Part shown: positions 44,532 through 53,138 of the stretch, piece after piece
How the letters are laid out: each line of letters opens with the position of its first letter
Numbering within the stretch: position 1 is the stretch's first letter
Origin: Bordetella petrii
Lineage (GTDB): Bacteria; Pseudomonadota; Gammaproteobacteria; Burkholderiales; Burkholderiaceae_B
DNA: 64,000 nucleotides
NCBI GenBank assembly: GCA_017745595.1
Contig: WMBV01000013.1
Coordinates: 82,856 to 146,855, forward strand
Direction: 5' to 3'
The notes under the pieces: generated by a model
Told to the model about the DNA's origin: nothing
The model's input: only the letters and a program-made list of their open reading frames with translations
The model's database searches: none
Translations under genes and position numbers: made by a program

Positions 44532-46709
44532 ATGAGCCATACCAAGCGCCCGAACATCGTCTTCATCGTGCTGGACGATGTCGGGTTTTCCGACCTGGGC
44601 TGCTACGGGTCGGAGATTCCGACGCCGCGCATCGACCAGTTGGCCGCCGAAGGCCTGCGCTACAACAACTTCCACGTGACGGCCATGTGCTCGCCGACGC
44701 GCGCCTGCCTGCTGACCGGGCGCAACGCGCACTCGGTAGGGGTAGGGATCATCGCCGAATGGGCCAACGGCCAGCCCGGCTATGACGGGCGCATCTACCC
44801 CAGCGCCGGCACGCTGCCGGAGGTGTTGCGCCGCGAGGGCTACAACACCATGGCGGTGGGCAAGTGGCACCTGGCCGGCACCGAGGAATACGGCGCGGCC
44901 GGCCCGTTCTCGAACTGGCCGCTGGGCAAGGGCTTCAACCGCTGGTACGGTTTCCACGGCGCGCTGGCCGACCAGTACTACCCCGAACTGTACGTCGACA
45001 ACCATCCCATCCACCTGGACCCGCCGGAAAACTATCACCTGAGCGAAGACCTGGTGGACCGCAGCCTGGGCATGATCCGCGACCATTGCACCAGCGCGCC
45101 GTCGGCCCCGTTCATGATGTACCTGGCGTTCGGCGCCTGCCATTGGCCGCACCAGGCGCCGCGCGAATACATCGACCGCTTCAAGGGCAAATACGACGCG
45201 GGCTGGGACGTGGCGCGCCAGCGCCGCCTCGACGCCCAGGCCAAGATGGGCATCGTGCCGGCCGGCACCCGGCTGGCCCCGCGCAACGACGACGTGCTGC
45301 CGTGGGACGACGTGCAGCGCGACGATGCGGTGGTCAGCCTCAGCACCCGGCTGCAAGAGGCCTATGCCGGTTTCATGGCCCACACCGACGACCAGATCGG
45401 CCGGCTGCTGGACGGGCTGGCCGCGCTGGACCTGATGGACGACACCATCGTCGTGCTGCTGTCCGACAACGGCGCCAGCCCGGAAGGCGGCCCCACCGGC
45501 GCGATCAACCTGCGCAAGCACATGGTCTACGAGCTGGACGACCCCCGGCAGGCCGTGCGCCACCTGGACAAGATCGGTTCCGCGCAGGCGTTCAACCACT
45601 ATCCGACCGGCTGGGCCCAGGTCAGCAATACGCCGCTGAAGTGGTACAAGAAAGACACGCACGGCGGCGGCATCCGCGCGCCGCTGATCGTGCGGTGGCC
45701 CAAGGGCATTGCCGCCCGGGGCGAGATCCGCACGCAGTTCCACCACGTGATCGACATCGCCCCGACGCTCTACGAGCTGCTGGGCATCACGCCGCCCGAC
45801 GAGATCGCCGGCGTGGCGCAGCAGCCGCTGCATGGCATCAGTATGGCCTACAGCTTCGGCCAGGCCGACGCCGCCACCCGGCGCACCACCCAGTACTTCG
45901 AACTGCTGGGCGACCGCGCGCTGTGGCAGGACGGCTGGAAGGCCGTCACGCGCCACCGCCGGGGCACGCCGATGGAAAGCGACGTGTGGGAGCTCTATCA
46001 CATCGATCGCGATTTTTCCGAAACCGACAACCTGGCCCAGGCCGAGCCCGCCAGGCTGCGCGACATGGAGCGCGCCTGGCTGCAAGAGGCCGAGCGCTAC
46101 AGCGTGCTGCCGCTGGACGACCGCGAATGGGAACGGGCCGCCGAGCGCATCCGCGAAGGTTCGCGCGCGCAATACGTGTACCGGCCCAACATGGCCCGCA
46201 TCGACCGCCTGATGGCGCCCGACATCACCGGCAAGAGCTTCCGCATCGAGGCCGTGCTGAACAAGGCCGGGGCGCCGATGCAGGGCGTCATGCTGGCCTG
46301 GGGCAGCCGGCTTGGCGGCCTGGTGCTGTATGCGCGCGCCGGCAAGCTGGTGGTGGAATACGTGTTCTCGCAGGACGAGCGCGTGGTGGTCGAGGCCGAC
46401 GATACCCTGCCGGCGGGCGAATGCCGCGTGACGGCCAGCTTCGAACGCGCCGCCGATGGCGGCATCGAGGTCGGCCTGCAAGGCACCGGGCTGGCGCCGG
46501 CGCGCGGCCGCTCGGCCAAGTCCTGGCCCACCCACGGCATGACCGCCGGCCTGTCGTGCGGGCACGACGCAGGCCACCCGGTCAGCGACGTCTACCGCGC
46601 GCCGTTCCCCTTCGCGGGCGCCGAACTGGTGAAAGTCACGCTCACGGTCGATCAAAATGGCGTAAAACACACCACCGGCGGGAAGGCATCGGCCTTCCAG
46701 GAAGACTGA
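44532..46709 (+). CDS. Arylsulfatase-type sulfatase, 725 aa
   Basis: Type I sulfatases hydrolyse sulfate esters with a formylglycine made from cysteine. The product has NIVFIVLDDVGFSDLGCYG with the metal-binding aspartates, CSPTRACLLTGR with the modified Cys53, AVGKWHLAG, and VLLSDNGASPEGGPTGA. After the catalytic domain (to about 550) a further beta-rich region of about 170 residues follows, making it longer than simple sulfatases. No signal peptide is seen, so it may act in the cytosol. A formylglycine-generating enzyme must be encoded elsewhere. Confidence 0.9.
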   Translation: MSHTKRPNIVFIVLDDVGFSDLGCYGSEIPTPRIDQLAAEGLRYNNFHVTAMCSPTRACLLTGRNAHSVGVGIIAEWANGQPGYDGRIYPSAGTLPEVLRREGYNTMAVGKWHLAGTEEYGAAGPFSNWPLGKGFNRWYGFHGALADQYYPELYVDNHPIHLDPPENYHLSEDLVDRSLGMIRDHCTSAPSAPFMMYLAFGACHWPHQAPREYIDRFKGKYDAGWDVARQRRLDAQAKMGIVPAGTRLAPRNDDVLPWDDVQRDDAVVSLSTRLQEAYAGFMAHTDDQIGRLLDGLAALDLMDDTIVVLLSDNGASPEGGPTGAINLRKHMVYELDDPRQAVRHLDKIGSAQAFNHYPTGWAQVSNTPLKWYKKDTHGGGIRAPLIVRWPKGIAARGEIRTQFHHVIDIAPTLYELLGITPPDEIAGVAQQPLHGISMAYSFGQADAATRRTTQYFELLGDRALWQDGWKAVTRHRRGTPMESDVWELYHIDRDFSETDNLAQAEPARLRDMERAWLQEAERYSVLPLDDREWERAAERIREGSRAQYVYRPNMARIDRLMAPDITGKSFRIEAVLNKAGAPMQGVMLAWGSRLGGLVLYARAGKLVVEYVFSQDERVVVEADDTLPAGECRVTASFERAADGGIEVGLQGTGLAPARGRSAKSWPTHGMTAGLSCGHDAGHPVSDVYRAPFPFAGAELVKVTLTVDQNGVKHTTGGKASAFQED

Positions 46710-46764
46710 GGGGGCGCGGCGGGCGGCCGCCCGCGGCCCCCGATCCGCGCAAGGACATCCCGAT

Positions 46765-47556
46765 ATGCAGAAAAACGAACGTTCGTTGTTGGCGCCCCAG
46801 CGGCATGCGCTGATCCTGGAGCACCTGCGCGGCAACGGCAGCGCGTCGCTGGCGACACTGACGCGGCTGACGGGCGCTTCCGAATCCACCGTTCGCCGCG
46901 ATCTGCTGGAACTGAGCTCGCGCAGCGGCAGCGTGCGCCGCATCCATGGCGGCGTGGTCAGCGCGCACCTGGAATCGTCCACCTACGAGCCGCCGGCCCA
47001 GGTGGCCGAACAGTTGCATCCGCAGGCCAAGCAGCGCATCGGCGCGGCCGCGGCCGGCCTGGTCGCGGATGGCCAGAGCGTGATGTTCGACAGCAGTTCC
47101 ACGGTGATGGAGGCCGCGCGCGCGGTGATGCGACGCGGCTCGGCCGTCACCGCCATCACCAACGACCTGGCCATCGCGCAGGTGCTGAACAGTTCGCCCG
47201 CGGGCAATGTCATCGTCACCGGCGGCACGGTGCGCGCCAACAGCAACACGCTGTACGGGCCGCCGTGCGAATCGCTGCTGCGCGGCATTCATGTGGACCT
47301 GCTGTTCCTGGGCGGGCATGCCGTCTCGGATACCGGCGTGACCGAAAGCTCGATCGAGATCGCCGACATCAAGCGCCACATGATCGCCACCGCCAAACGC
47401 GTGGTGCTGCTGGCCGACCAGTCCAAGTTCGGGCGCCGCTCGTTCGCCCAGATCTGCGGCCTGGAAAACATACACATGCTGATCACCGACGCCACCGCCG
47501 CGCAATGCGAGGCGCTCGGCCTGCACGAGCGGGGCATCGAGACCCTGCTGGTCTGA
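46765..47556 (+). CDS. DeoR-family transcriptional regulator
   Basis: The 263-residue product has a DeoR helix-turn-helix (RHALILEHLRGNGSASLATL, TGASESTVRRDLLEL, RRIHGGVV) and a sugar-phosphate-isomerase-like sensor domain with VMFDSSSTVMEAARAV, ITNDLAIAQVL, VTGGTVRANSNTLYGP and LLADQSKFGRRSF. Members usually sense a phosphorylated sugar or related acid. It lies between the sulfatase and the Ldh gene and probably regulates this set. Confidence 0.92.
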   Translation: MQKNERSLLAPQRHALILEHLRGNGSASLATLTRLTGASESTVRRDLLELSSRSGSVRRIHGGVVSAHLESSTYEPPAQVAEQLHPQAKQRIGAAAAGLVADGQSVMFDSSSTVMEAARAVMRRGSAVTAITNDLAIAQVLNSSPAGNVIVTGGTVRANSNTLYGPPCESLLRGIHVDLLFLGGHAVSDTGVTESSIEIADIKRHMIATAKRVVLLADQSKFGRRSFAQICGLENIHMLITDATAAQCEALGLHERGIETLLV

Positions 47557-47614
47557 CTGCCCGGGGCGATCGCGCCCCGCCCCAGCCAACGTTCAACAGA
47601 AGACAGGAGCCACC

Positions 47615-48685
47615 ATGACCGCAGCAGGCGACACCGGACGCTACGACCTGGGCCAGACCCGCGCATTCGCGCAGGCGCTATTCCGGGCGGCCGGCCTGGA
47701 CGAGGACAAGGCCCGCGTGGTGGCCGACATCCTGATCGAGGCCGACCTGATGGGGCATACCACCCATGGCCTGGCGCTGGCGCCGGCCTACCTGGATGCG
47801 GCCGCCTCGGGCGCGCTGCTGGGCAGCGGCGAGCCGGACGTCGTGGCCGACCGCGGCGCCTGCGTCACGTGGCGCGGCAAGCGCCTGCCCGGCCCGTGGC
47901 TGACCGCCAAGGCGGTCGACCTGGCGCTGGAGCGCGTGCGCACCTACGGCGTCGTGACCGTGGCCATTTCCGAAAGCCATCACATCGGCGCGCTGGCCGC
48001 CTACCTGGCGCGCGCCACCGAGCAGGGCTGCCTGCTGCTGATCGCCAGTTCCATGCCGTCGCTGGCCGGCGTGGCGCCCTATGGGGGCACGCAGGCGGTG
48101 TTCACGCCCAATCCCATCGCCGCGGGCATTCCCACCGACGACGAGCCGATCCTGCTCGACATCAGCGCGTCGATCACCACCATCAACATGACCCGGCAAC
48201 TGGTCAATGCCGGCAAAGTGTTCCCGCAGCCATGGGCGATGGACGCCGCGGGTCATCCCAGCAGCGATCCACAGGTGGCCTTGTCGCAGGGCGGCACGCT
48301 GCTGCCGGCCGGCGGCCTGGACCACGGGCACAAGGGCTATGGGTGGGCGCTTCTGGTCGAGGCGCTGTCGACCCTGTCCGGGCATGGCCGCGCCGACCGG
48401 CCCAGCGGTACCTGCGTGTCGGTCTTCATCCAGGCGATCGACCCGGAAGCGTTCGGCGGACAGGCGGATTTCGCGCGGCAGATGGGCTGGCTGGCGCAGG
48501 CCTGCAAGACCAATCCGCCCCGGCCGGGCACCGACCGCGTGCGCCTGCCGGGCGAACGAGGGCTGGCCAGCAAGCGCGCGGCGCTGGACCAAGGCGTGGC
48601 GCTGTCCGGCAACATCGTGGCGGGCCTGTCGCGCTGGGCCGACCAATACGGGCTGGCCATGCCCAGCCGGGTAGCGGGCGCCTGA
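47615..48685 (+). CDS. Ldh-family (malate/sulfolactate-type) dehydrogenase
   Basis: The 356-residue product belongs to the NAD(P)-dependent LDH2/MDG family, which oxidises 2-hydroxy acids such as malate, ureidoglycolate or sulfolactate. Visible segments are ADLMGHTTHGLALAPAYLDA, TVAISESHHIGALAAYLARA, AGVAPYGGTQAVFTPNPIAA and LDHGHKGYGWALLVEALSTL, which carry the catalytic histidine and substrate-binding lysine. The substrate cannot be read from sequence. The association with a sulfatase makes a sulfo-acid worth testing. Confidence 0.85.
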   Translation: MTAAGDTGRYDLGQTRAFAQALFRAAGLDEDKARVVADILIEADLMGHTTHGLALAPAYLDAAASGALLGSGEPDVVADRGACVTWRGKRLPGPWLTAKAVDLALERVRTYGVVTVAISESHHIGALAAYLARATEQGCLLLIASSMPSLAGVAPYGGTQAVFTPNPIAAGIPTDDEPILLDISASITTINMTRQLVNAGKVFPQPWAMDAAGHPSSDPQVALSQGGTLLPAGGLDHGHKGYGWALLVEALSTLSGHGRADRPSGTCVSVFIQAIDPEAFGGQADFARQMGWLAQACKTNPPRPGTDRVRLPGERGLASKRAALDQGVALSGNIVAGLSRWADQYGLAMPSRVAGA

Positions 48686-48740
48686 CCGGTAGAATGGGCG
48701 GGCCCGGCCGGCCCTGTTTCGCCGCCGCTACCCGTCGCCC

Positions 48741-49673
48741 ATGTCTCTTGCCGCTCCGCTGGCCTCGCAGGCCGATATCGATGCCTTCATCGACGCCGTC
48801 TGGCTCGAAGACGGCCTGGCCGCCAATACGCTGGCGGCGTACCGGCGCGACCTGGCGGCCTTCGCGCATTGGCTGGAAACCCCGGCCGAACATGCCGGGG
48901 CGGCCACGGCCGGCCTGCTGCGCGAGGCCGGCACCGGCGATATCGAAGCCTGGTTCGCCGCGCGCCACGCCGACAGCCGCGCCACCACGGCCAACCGCCG
49001 GCTGGCGGCGCTGCGGCGCTTTTACGCCTGGGCGCTGCGCGAGCACCGCGCCCAGCGCGACCCCTGCCTGACGCTCAGCGCGGCCAAGCAGCCGCCGCGC
49101 ATGCCCAAGACGCTGTCCGAAGCGCAGGTCGACGCGCTGCTGCGCGCGCCCGACCTGAACACCGCGCGCGGCCTGCGCGATCGCGCCATGCTCGAAACCC
49201 TGTACGCCACGGGCCTGCGGGTGTCGGAACTGGTCAATATCAAGGTGCTCGAGGTCAGCCTGAACGAGGGGGTGGTGCGCGTCACCCTGGGCAAGGGCGG
49301 CAAAGACCGCCTGGTGCCGCTGGGCGCCGAGGCCGCGCACTGGATTGACCGCTATCTGCAAGAGGCGCGGCCCGGCCTGGCCGGCGCGCGCGTCAGCGAT
49401 GCGCTGTTCCTGACCGCGCGCGCGCAGCCCATGACGCGCCAGGCCTTCTGGCAGCTGATCAAGAAGTATGCGGTGATTTCCGGCGTGCGGGCGCCGCTGT
49501 CGCCGCACGTGCTGCGCCACGCCTTCGCCACGCATTTGCTCAACCATGGCGCCGACTTGCGCGTGGTGCAGATGTTGCTGGGCCACGCCGACATTTCCAC
49601 GACGCAGATCTACACGCACGTCGCCCGCGAGCGCCTGAAGGCGCTGCATGCCGCGCACCATCCGCGCGCCTGA
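48741..49673 (+). CDS. xerD: Tyrosine recombinase XerD
   Basis: XerD with XerC resolves chromosome dimers at dif. The 310-residue product has an N-terminal SAM-like DNA-binding domain (WLEDGLAANTLAAYRRDLAA) and a catalytic domain with ATGLRVSELVNIK (Arg), LGKGGKDRLVPLG (Lys), HVLRHAFATHLLNHGADLRV (His, Arg) and LGHADISTTQIYTHVAR (His, Tyr). It is chromosomal housekeeping XerD in length and sequence, not a phage integrase. ybaK follows after 10 bases. Confidence 0.93.
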   Translation: MSLAAPLASQADIDAFIDAVWLEDGLAANTLAAYRRDLAAFAHWLETPAEHAGAATAGLLREAGTGDIEAWFAARHADSRATTANRRLAALRRFYAWALREHRAQRDPCLTLSAAKQPPRMPKTLSEAQVDALLRAPDLNTARGLRDRAMLETLYATGLRVSELVNIKVLEVSLNEGVVRVTLGKGGKDRLVPLGAEAAHWIDRYLQEARPGLAGARVSDALFLTARAQPMTRQAFWQLIKKYAVISGVRAPLSPHVLRHAFATHLLNHGADLRVVQMLLGHADISTTQIYTHVARERLKALHAAHHPRA

Positions 49674-49683
49674 GACCGACACC

Positions 49684-50172
49684 ATGAGCAAAGTCCGACA
49701 CGTTTCCGAAACCCCCGCCACCCAGCTGCTGAAACGGCACAAGGTCGCGTATACCGAGCACACCTACGATTACATCGAGCACGGCGGCGCCGGCGAGGCC
49801 GCGCGCCAGCTGGGGCTGGATCCGCACGCGGTGGTCAAGACGCTGATCATGGAAGACGAGGCGGCCCGGCCGCTGGTGGTGCTCATGCATGGCGACCGCG
49901 AAGTCTCCACGAAAAACCTGGCGCGCCAGGCCGGCCTGAAAAAAGTCGCGCCGTGCCATCCCGAGGTCGCGCAGCGGCATTCGGGCTACCAGGTGGGCGG
50001 CACCTCGCCATTCGGCACGCGCAAGCGCATGCCGGTGTGGGTCGAGGCGCAGGTGCTGGAATACCCCGTGGTGTATATCAACGGGGGGCGGCGCGGCTAT
50101 CTGATCGGCATCGACCCCAAGGCGCTGGTCGGCCTGCTGGACGCGCGGCCGGCGTCGGTGGCGCTGGAATAG
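49684..50172 (+). CDS. ybaK: YbaK/EbsC-type aminoacyl-tRNA deacylase
   Basis: YbaK hydrolyses mischarged Cys-tRNA(Pro). The 162-residue product begins MSKVRHVSETPATQLLKRHK and has GGAGEAARQLGLDPHAVVKT, LVVLMHGDREVSTKNLAR, HSGYQVGGTSPFGTRKRMPV and YINGGRRGYLIGIDPKALVG, the full YbaK pattern. It is probably co-transcribed with xerD and converges on sdhB across 14 bases. Confidence 0.9.
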   Translation: MSKVRHVSETPATQLLKRHKVAYTEHTYDYIEHGGAGEAARQLGLDPHAVVKTLIMEDEAARPLVVLMHGDREVSTKNLARQAGLKKVAPCHPEVAQRHSGYQVGGTSPFGTRKRMPVWVEAQVLEYPVVYINGGRRGYLIGIDPKALVGLLDARPASVALE

Positions 50173-50186
50173 GCGGGCCGCCGGCG

Positions 50187-50882
50187 CTATATCGAAGCCT
50201 GCACCAGCGCCAGCCGGATCTTTTCGATGGCACGCGACGGGCTCAGATGCTTGGGGCAGACCTCTGTGCAATTCATGATCGTGCGGCAGCGGTAGAGCTT
50301 GTAGACATCATCCAGGTCGGCCAGCCGCTCGGCGGTGGCGGTATCGCGCGAGTCGGCAATGAAGCGATAGGCCTGCAGCAGTCCGGCGGGCCCGATGAAT
50401 TTGTCCGGGTTCCACCAGTACGACGGACAGAATCCGCTGCAACAGGCGCACAGTATGCATTCGTACAAGCCGTTGAGATTGTCGCGCGCCTGCGGCGACT
50501 GCAGGCGTTCGCGCTCGGGCGGCGGCTCGTCGTTGATCAGATAGGGCCGGATCTCTTCGTAGTGCGCAAAAAATTGCGTCATGTCGACGATCAGGTCGCG
50601 GATTACCGGAAAGCCGGGCAGGGGCCGCAGCACAATGGGTTCTCGCAGCGCGCGCAGCGGCTGGATGCAGGCCAGGCCGTTGCGCCCGTTGATGTTCATC
50701 GCGTCCGAGCCGCACACGCCTTCGCGGCACGAGCGCCGGAACGACAGGCTGTCGTCCATGCCCTTGAGCCGCACCAGCGCATCGAGCAGCATGTGGTCCG
50801 TAGACGCAGCGGGCAGCTCGTAGTTCTGCATGCGCGGGCGCGCATCGGTGTCGGGGTCGAACCGGTAGATCTGAAAGCGCAT
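50187..50882 (-). CDS. sdhB: Succinate dehydrogenase iron-sulfur subunit
   Basis: SdhB passes electrons from the flavoprotein to quinone through three Fe-S clusters. The 231-residue product keeps all cluster ligands: SCREGVCGSDAMNINGRNGL for 2Fe-2S, CILCACCSGFCPSYWW for 4Fe-4S and CRTIMNCTEVCPKHLSP for 3Fe-4S. It begins MRFQIYRFDPDTDARPRMQN. In known sdhCDAB operons sdhA lies before it, but here sdhD is only 19 bases upstream and no flavoprotein gene is present. It may pair with an SdhA from elsewhere, or be a spare copy. Confidence 0.92.
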   Translation of the reverse strand: MRFQIYRFDPDTDARPRMQNYELPAASTDHMLLDALVRLKGMDDSLSFRRSCREGVCGSDAMNINGRNGLACIQPLRALREPIVLRPLPGFPVIRDLIVDMTQFFAHYEEIRPYLINDEPPPERERLQSPQARDNLNGLYECILCACCSGFCPSYWWNPDKFIGPAGLLQAYRFIADSRDTATAERLADLDDVYKLYRCRTIMNCTEVCPKHLSPSRAIEKIRLALVQASI

Positions 50883-50901
50883 GGAGGCACCTGGTTCAGG
50901 G

Positions 50902-51246
50902 TTAGGACGCGCGGGCCAGGGCGGCCGCCAGCGTGACCGCCACGCGCAGGAACACCAGCGCCAGGGCGCCCGCAACCAGCGCCAGCACCGCCAGCCGCGG
51001 CGCCGGCCGATGGATGTAGTCCAGCACCACGTCGCGCGCGCCCACCCAGCCATGCAGGCACAAGGCGGCGGTCGCGGCCAGGATCAGCGTGCAGCCCGCC
51101 GGATGGCGCACGAAGGCAAGCCACGTCCGGTAATCGGGCGGGCCCGATATACCGATGCAAACGCCCGCGACCGCGGCGGCGAACAGCAGCACCACCGCGC
51201 TCAGGCGCTGGACCAGCCATGCACGTTGACCGCTGAATTGCCTCAT
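50902..51246 (-). CDS. sdhD: Succinate dehydrogenase membrane anchor subunit D
   Basis: The 114-residue product has three hydrophobic helices: RLSAVVLLFAAAVAGVCIGI, PAGCTLILAATAALCLHGWV and LAVLALVAGALALVFLRVAV. It starts MRQFSGQRAWLVQRLSAVVL. The LHGWVGARDVVLDYI segment between helices 2 and 3 is the conserved SdhD heme/quinone region. Its ATG overlaps the sdhC stop by four bases. The next gene is sdhB rather than sdhA. Confidence 0.87.
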   Translation of the reverse strand: MRQFSGQRAWLVQRLSAVVLLFAAAVAGVCIGISGPPDYRTWLAFVRHPAGCTLILAATAALCLHGWVGARDVVLDYIHRPAPRLAVLALVAGALALVFLRVAVTLAAALARAS

Positions 51247-51674
51247 GTCCACCTCCGCAATACCAGCAGCGCCAGGGCGACGAGCAGGCCCAGCACCAGA
51301 ACCAGCCGGGCGCTGGCGCGCGCGGTTTTCAGTTGCGTGCCCAGGCCGATGTCCATCAACAAATGCCGCACGCCCGCCAGCACGTGATAACAGAACGCCC
51401 AGAGCAGCACGAACTCGACGGGCGCCGCCCAGGGCGAACGCCACAGGTCCAGCAGCGCGTTGTAGTCGTCTTCGCTGTGCAGCGAGCGGGCGAGCGCGGC
51501 GGGAATCAGCAGAATGGCCAGCGCCAGGCACACCCCCGACAGCCGGTGCCCGATGGACGCGATGGCGCCGATGGGAAAGCGGATGGCGAACAGGTTCAGG
51601 AAGCGCGGCAGGCCGGCGGGGTCGAGGTGCTGCGCGGGCGCCTTGCGGGCGGAGTCGGGCACGGCATGGTGCAT
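51243..51674 (-). CDS. sdhC: Succinate dehydrogenase cytochrome b556 subunit
   Basis: The 143-residue product has AIRFPIGAIASIGHRLSGVC and the heme-ligand segment CYHVLAGVRHLLMDIGLG, both standard for SdhC, within three membrane helices. The ATG at 51674 has AGGAGG ten bases upstream; the frame also offers a GTG at 51680 and an ATG at 51695. It is first in sdhC-sdhD-sdhB. Anchors and Fe-S subunit are complete while the flavoprotein is missing. Confidence 0.9.
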   Translation of the reverse strand: MHHAVPDSARKAPAQHLDPAGLPRFLNLFAIRFPIGAIASIGHRLSGVCLALAILLIPAALARSLHSEDDYNALLDLWRSPWAAPVEFVLLWAFCYHVLAGVRHLLMDIGLGTQLKTARASARLVLVLGLLVALALLVLRRWT

Positions 51675-51923
51675 ACGCACGGCACCTCCTGGCATGGGGA
51701 TGGGGGCATCTTATACCCGCGACGGGTCCTTGCAAAGAACGCTTCGGCCGGGCCGCCCGCGGTATTCCGCTATTACCCGCGGCCCGCCGGCCTGCCGCAC
51801 AATGGCTGAAGCGCGGCGCAAGCCGCGCCGGGCACATCGCGGCCGCGCAGCGGGCATGCGGCTTGCCGGCGCCGCTGCCGGGCCGGCTTGCGGTATCCGC
51901 TCGACGATGACAAGGAGACCAAT

Positions 51924-52502
51924 ATGGGCAAGAAACTATTGATGCTGGTGGGCGATTACGCCGAAGACTACGAAACCATGGTGCCGTTCCAGACGCTGCA
52001 GGCGGTGGGGCACACGGTGCATGCGGTGTGCCCCGGCAAGAAAGCCGGCGACAGCGTCGCCACCGCCATCCACGACTTCGAGGGCGCGCAGACCTACAGC
52101 GAAAAGCGCGGCCACAATTTCGCGCTGAACTACGATTTCGAACAGGCCGATGCCGATGCGTATGACGGCCTGGTCATCCCGGGCGGCCGCGCGCCCGAAT
52201 ACCTGCGCCTGAACGAAAAAGTACTGGACATCGTGCGGCGGTTCGACCGCGCGGGCAAGCCCATCGCCGCCGTCTGCCACGGTGCGCAACTGCTGGCCGC
52301 CGCGGGCATCCTGCAGGGCCGCACGTGCTCGGCCTATCCGGCCTGCGCGCCCGAAGTGCGGATGGCGGGCGGCACCTACGCCGAAATCGCCATCGACCAG
52401 GCCCACACCGACGGCAACCTGGTCACCGCCCCCGCCTGGCCGGCCCATCCCGCGTGGCTGGCGCAATTCCTGAAAGTCCTGGGCACGACCATCACGCATT
52501 GA
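51924..52502 (+). CDS. DJ-1/PfpI-family protein
   Basis: This is a 192-residue PfpI/DJ-1 domain protein. [40 protein letters not shown] and the nucleophile elbow [16 protein letters not shown] with the conserved cysteine are intact, as is the glutamate in the AEDYE segment. Members act as proteases, glyoxalase III-type hydratases or deglycases; the exact activity is not decidable here. AAGGAG precedes the ATG. It is a single gene divergent from sdhC. Confidence 0.87.
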   Translation: MGKKLLMLVGDYAEDYETMVPFQTLQAVGHTVHAVCPGKKAGDSVATAIHDFEGAQTYSEKRGHNFALNYDFEQADADAYDGLVIPGGRAPEYLRLNEKVLDIVRRFDRAGKPIAAVCHGAQLLAAAGILQGRTCSAYPACAPEVRMAGGTYAEIAIDQAHTDGNLVTAPAWPAHPAWLAQFLKVLGTTITH

Positions 52503-52563
52503 CGGGCCGGGCAGGTGTAGTCGAGTGTAGGCGGGTCTCTGGTGCGGCAGGTGTCCGGTGCGG

Positions 52564-52651
52564 CAGGTGTCTGACTCCGCAGGTGTCAGACACCGAAGTG
52601 CTGAAACACCTTCTGATCACGGTGTCTGACACCTGCGGAGTCAGACACCTG
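52564..52651. repeat. Hairpin-pair repeat, copy 9
   Basis: Units at 52565-52595 and 52621-52650 are exact reverse complements and share a shortened apex, CCGCAGG in place of CCCGCAGGG. The spacer is about 25 nt. Decayed fragments flank it (cggcaggtgtccgg near 52546, ggactcagacacc at 52665). It lies between the PfpI and RHH genes. Confidence 0.9.
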
Positions 52652-52752
52652 GCCATTCGGCAACGGACTCAGACACCCCCCCAAGGCTATGCCCGCTTGC
52701 GCCTGCGGTGCCGGCAACCGTACAGTGGGGCTTGTTTTCCAGGAGCTGCGCC

Positions 52753-53133
52753 ATGTGCGAAATTTTCATCCGCGCCCATCCCGACTCGTATGCGGCCGAG
52801 ACCCGGTCGCTGCGCCTGCATGGGGCCGCCACCAGCGTGCGCCTCGAGCGCCTGTTCTGGTCGGTGCTGGAAGAAATCGCCGCTCGCGACGGCATGCGCG
52901 TCACGCAATTGATCGAGCGGCTGTATGACGAATTGGTCGAATACCGCGGCGAGGCGGCCAATTTCACGTCGTTCCTGCGCGTATGCTGCCTGCGCTACGA
53001 ATTGCTGCAGGCCGAGGGCCGCATTCCCACTGATGCCGCGGTGCCGATCCGCTCGCTGGATGCGCGCGCGGTGCTGGCGGGCCTGCCCGGCACGCTGCAC
53101 GACGGCGCGGTGCCGCGCCGCGTGGCGGCCTGA
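52753..53133 (+). CDS. Ribbon-helix-helix domain protein
   Basis: The 126-residue product carries an RHH_4-type domain: SLRLHGAATSVRLERLFWSV forms the beta-strand and first helix, and EEIAARDGMRVTQLIERLYD the second. It continues EANFTSFLRVCCLRYELLQ. Such proteins are probably DNA-binding dimers. No antitoxin-toxin pair is apparent because no partner gene is adjacent. AGGAG precedes the ATG at 52753. It converges closely on pbpG. Confidence 0.85.
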   Translation: MCEIFIRAHPDSYAAETRSLRLHGAATSVRLERLFWSVLEEIAARDGMRVTQLIERLYDELVEYRGEAANFTSFLRVCCLRYELLQAEGRIPTDAAVPIRSLDARAVLAGLPGTLHDGAVPRRVAA

Positions 53134-53138
53134 CGAGC

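Noticed and set aside
44511..46982. 823-residue minus-strand open frame
   Set aside because: It is antisense to the sulfatase and DeoR genes, with no recognisable domain.
48741..49673. XerD as a phage or island integrase
   Set aside because: Length, motifs and the neighbouring ybaK fit chromosomal XerD, and no mobile genes accompany it.
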